Source of the DNA: an uncultured bacterium
GTDB taxonomy: Bacteria; Cyanobacteriota; Vampirovibrionia; Gastranaerophilales; Gastranaerophilaceae
Length of the DNA: 8,702 nucleotides
Assembly (NCBI GenBank): GCA_949288685.1
Contig: CASELB010000162.1
Coordinates: 1-8,702, forward strand
Reading direction: 5' to 3'
Positions 6,919-8,702 of the stretch are shown piece after piece. Each line of letters begins with the position of its first letter. The first letter of the stretch is position 1. The notes under the pieces were generated by a model that saw nothing but the letters and a program-made list of their open reading frames with translations, had not been told where the DNA came from and searched no databases. The position numbers and the translations under genes are program-made.

Positions 6919-7416
6919 ATGCTTGAGTTTAATACTACATTAATAGTTTGTATAGTTAGTTTTGTCATATTTTTGCTGATGCTCAATGCAATTCTGTATG
7001 AGCCGCTGGCAGATGTTGTGCACAGACGTTTGCGTTATATAAATTCTAATTATAAAGACGCGGAAGAAGCAAAAGATAAACTGGCAAAACTTGAGGCGTG
7101 GACTTTAGAACGTAAGCAAAAGTCCAAAGATGTTTCACGTGAAGTATTTTCTAAAGTTATTAATGAATATAAACTTAAAAAAGATACTTTGATTGAGTAC
7201 GAACATACTATTTCCGCAAAGGACATGTCAGGTGTAAGGCTCAGGCTGCAGAATATAGACAGAGAGTCAAGAGCCAGATTGAAAGAACATGTCGGAGAAC
7301 TTGCAACAGCAGTTGTTTCCAAGTTCCTCGGCTACGAAAAGCAAATCGGCTCTATTGATGATGAGGCTGTTGACAATATTTTGAGTGCATGTACAGAGGA
7401 GCAGGCTAATGGATAA
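6919..7416 (+). CDS. atpG: ATP synthase Fo subunit b' (second stator stalk chain)
   Basis: One of two different b-type chains forming the peripheral stalk. Of 165 residues, the first 30 form a membrane helix (about 7-28) in the b' pattern LEFNTTLIVCIVSFVIF then LNAILYEPLADVV; the FxxTL start and LNAxxYxPL block are those of cyanobacterial and plastid b'. The remainder is a charged, K/E/R-rich helical coiled-coil region, closing with a b-like stretch VVSKFLGYEK near 134-143. The ATG at 6919 has AAGGTG four bases ahead. It overlaps the next gene by 8 bases. The symbol atpG follows cyanobacterial usage (atpF' or atpX elsewhere; in E. coli atpG is the gamma subunit). That this is b' and the next gene b rests on order and on the N-terminal pattern. 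Confidence 0.9.
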   Translation: MLEFNTTLIVCIVSFVIFLLMLNAILYEPLADVVHRRLRYINSNYKDAEEAKDKLAKLEAWTLERKQKSKDVSREVFSKVINEYKLKKDTLIEYEHTISAKDMSGVRLRLQNIDRESRARLKEHVGELATAVVSKFLGYEKQIGSIDDEAVDNILSACTEEQANG

Positions 7417-7918
7417 GTTTCTGGAAATTTGGAACTGGTTGATGTCAACAAATGTTTTTAACTTTGTTGTAATGGTTGCTTTGCTCTATTATATTTCTGT
7501 AAAATTTGATTTTTCCGGCAAACTTGAAGAGGCGAGACTTAAAGTTGTTGCAAGTATAAGAGAGTCGGAAGATGAAAAACGCCTGAGAGAAGAAGAGTAT
7601 GAGAAAAGTGCCGAAGTAGCGTCTCATATTGATGAAGAAATCTATGAAGCTCTTGGTATAGCAGAAAAGAGTGCTAATGCTCTCGGACGAAAAATGCTTG
7701 AGGATGCGCGTGTTATTACCCGGGGAATTATTACATCCACTCAAAAACGTATTGATGCAAAAATGAGTCTTTTGCAGGCAGAATTAATGAAAAAGACAGC
7801 ACTTGCAGCTGTTGAGGTCGCAAAACAAAATATAGAACAAGAGCTTGCTGAGCATTCGGAATTGCATGATAAATTTATATATGAAAGTTTAAACGCTTTG
7901 GATGAGGTAAGACAGTAG
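7409..7918 (+). CDS. atpF: ATP synthase Fo subunit b (stator stalk chain)
   Basis: Second stalk chain, which pairs with b' to link subunit a to F1. The 169 residues begin MDKFLEIWNWLM; a single membrane helix covers about 12-31 (STNVFNFVVMVALLYYISVK) and the rest is a long charged helix with heptad-like K/E/A/L content (about 36-165). Start ATG at 7409 is preferred over GTG at 7385 because AGAGGAG (7395-7401) is 7 bases ahead of it and within the longer reading. The start lies inside the last codons of the b' gene (8-base overlap, in another frame), a sign of translational coupling and of matched stoichiometry. Its stop codon is directly followed by the atpH start. Confidence 0.93.
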   Translation: MDKFLEIWNWLMSTNVFNFVVMVALLYYISVKFDFSGKLEEARLKVVASIRESEDEKRLREEEYEKSAEVASHIDEEIYEALGIAEKSANALGRKMLEDARVITRGIITSTQKRIDAKMSLLQAELMKKTALAAVEVAKQNIEQELAEHSELHDKFIYESLNALDEVRQ

Positions 7919-8479
7919 ATGGATACTGCAAAAATTAGTAATAATGAATTGGTTGCAAACCGATGGGCTAAGTCCCTGTTTGAATTATCGCAGGATGAAG
8001 GACTTAACCGTGAAGATGTGCTGCAAAATCTTACAGACGTGGTTGACACAGTTAATTCTTCAAGTGATCTTAAGGCTCTTTTTGCAAACCCTGTTGTTAC
8101 AGTGGAAGAAAAACAGGATATAATAGAAAAAGTCTTCGGGCAGTCTCTTCCGCCGACTGTAAAAAATTTTTTGATGGTGCTTGCGCTGAGAAAAAGACTT
8201 GTACTCTTAGAAGACATACTTGAAGAGTATAAAAAAGAATTAAATAAATGTGAAAATATCGTAAGAATGAAAGTTACGTCTGCTGTTGAAATTGATGATG
8301 CTAAACGTCAGGATTTGAAAAACAGAATTATTGAAAAACTTTCTAAAAACGCTGATATTAAATGGAATGTAGACAATTCTATAATAGGCGGTTTGATATT
8401 TGATATAGACGGTACAATTGTGGACGACAGTATACGTACCAAGTTAAATAATTTGTGTAAGAGAATAACGACAAGATAG
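7919..8479 (+). CDS. atpH: ATP synthase F1 subunit delta (OSCP homologue)
   Basis: Connects the peripheral stalk to the top of the alpha/beta hexamer. The 186 residues show the N-terminal six-helix domain (about 10-110) with the conserved ANRWAKSLFELS block near 13-24, then VKNFLMVLALRKRL (81-94), and the C-terminal domain with VRMKVTSAVE and the signature SIIGGLIFDIDGTIVDDS (about 154-171). Length is usual for the family (about 180). ATG 7919 directly follows the atpF stop TAG; the ribosome site GAGG (7904-7907) is 11 bases ahead inside atpF, weaker than its neighbours, so translation probably depends on coupling. atpA follows after 10 bases. Confidence 0.95.
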   Translation: MDTAKISNNELVANRWAKSLFELSQDEGLNREDVLQNLTDVVDTVNSSSDLKALFANPVVTVEEKQDIIEKVFGQSLPPTVKNFLMVLALRKRLVLLEDILEEYKKELNKCENIVRMKVTSAVEIDDAKRQDLKNRIIEKLSKNADIKWNVDNSIIGGLIFDIDGTIVDDSIRTKLNNLCKRITTR

Positions 8480-8489
8480 AGGGGAAATT

Positions 8490-8702
8490 ATGGCTGTAAT
8501 AAATCCAGATGAAATAAGTTCTATAATAAAAGAGAACATTAAAAATTATGAAACCCGAACAGAGATTTCCAACATCGGCAGTGTACTTGAAGTCGGTGAC
8601 GGAATTGCACGTGTTTACGGTTTGCGGAATGTTATGTCAAATGAACTTGTAGAGTTTGACGACGGACTCGGTACCATCGGTATTACGCTGAACCTTGAAG
8701 AA
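8490..8702 (+). CDS. atpA: ATP synthase F1 subunit alpha, 5' part only
   Basis: Non-catalytic nucleotide-binding chain of the F1 hexamer. Only the first 71 codons are in the window, covering the N-terminal segment contacting delta (MAVINPDEISSIIKENI) and most of the beta-barrel domain start, with the hallmark VGDGIARVYGL (35-45) and ELVEFDDGLGTIG followed by ITLNLEE at the edge. The P-loop and later domains lie beyond the window. ATG 8490 is preceded at five bases by GAGGGG (8479-8484), which begins in the last base of the atpH stop codon. The ten-base gap from atpH places it in the same transcript. Confidence 0.96.
   Translation, partial: MAVINPDEISSIIKENIKNYETRTEISNIGSVLEVGDGIARVYGLRNVMSNELVEFDDGLGTIGITLNLEE

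Noticed and set aside
7741..8217. Minus-strand open frame of 158 codons opposite atpF and atpH
   Set aside because: Serine- and phenylalanine-rich low-complexity translation typical of the antisense of helical K/E-rich genes; the plus-strand genes fully explain the stretch.
1..8702. Mobile element, CRISPR, defence or biosynthetic system
   Set aside because: Every stretch is explained by core metabolism, wall or ATP synthase genes and no regular repeats, transposase motifs or terminal inverted repeats were seen.

Overview
This is an ordinary-looking chromosomal housekeeping region from an AT-rich bacterium. Two operons diverge from a short promoter region at about 5792-5923. A meso-diaminopimelate-type MurE indicates a DAP-containing cell wall. 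The ATP synthase operon carries paired b' and b stator genes in the order a-c-b'-b-delta-alpha, which is the cyanobacterial/plastid arrangement (also seen in some other phyla, such as Alphaproteobacteria). The AT-rich composition, heterotrophic-looking neighbours, and a dihydroxy-acid dehydratase and c subunit unlike those of photosynthetic cyanobacteria suggest a non-photosynthetic cyanobacterial relative (Vampirovibrionia/Melainabacteria, for example Gastranaerophilales). That placement is inference from content, not a database result.

Leftward operon (minus strand, read from about 5791 to 1): a class B penicillin-binding protein of the FtsI/SpoVD type, then murE, a shortened NagA-like deacetylase, and ilvD, which runs off the window at base 1 about 17-20 codons before its expected end. 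Gaps are 35, 34 and 20 bases with no visible terminator, so the four genes are probably co-transcribed. The first two are a remnant of the division/cell-wall (dcw) cluster. The third may recycle amino sugars, and the fourth belongs to branched-chain amino acid synthesis.

Rightward operon (plus strand, from 5924 to the window end): atpB (a), atpE (c), the b' gene, atpF (b), atpH (delta) and the first 71 codons of atpA (alpha). It holds the proton-conducting Fo sector, the two-chain stator stalk, the delta connector and the start of F1. The genes are tightly packed: b' and b overlap by 8 bases, and b and delta abut with no gap. No atpI precedes atpB.

I found no RNA genes, CRISPR arrays, mobile elements or defence genes, and no stretch over 300 bases without a gene. 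The points most worth a second look are the minimal NagA without its usual beta-domain segments, the A8 tract at the murE end that could in principle link murE to nagA in the +1 frame, the c-subunit ion site, and the divergent promoter with its A/T-tract upstream element.
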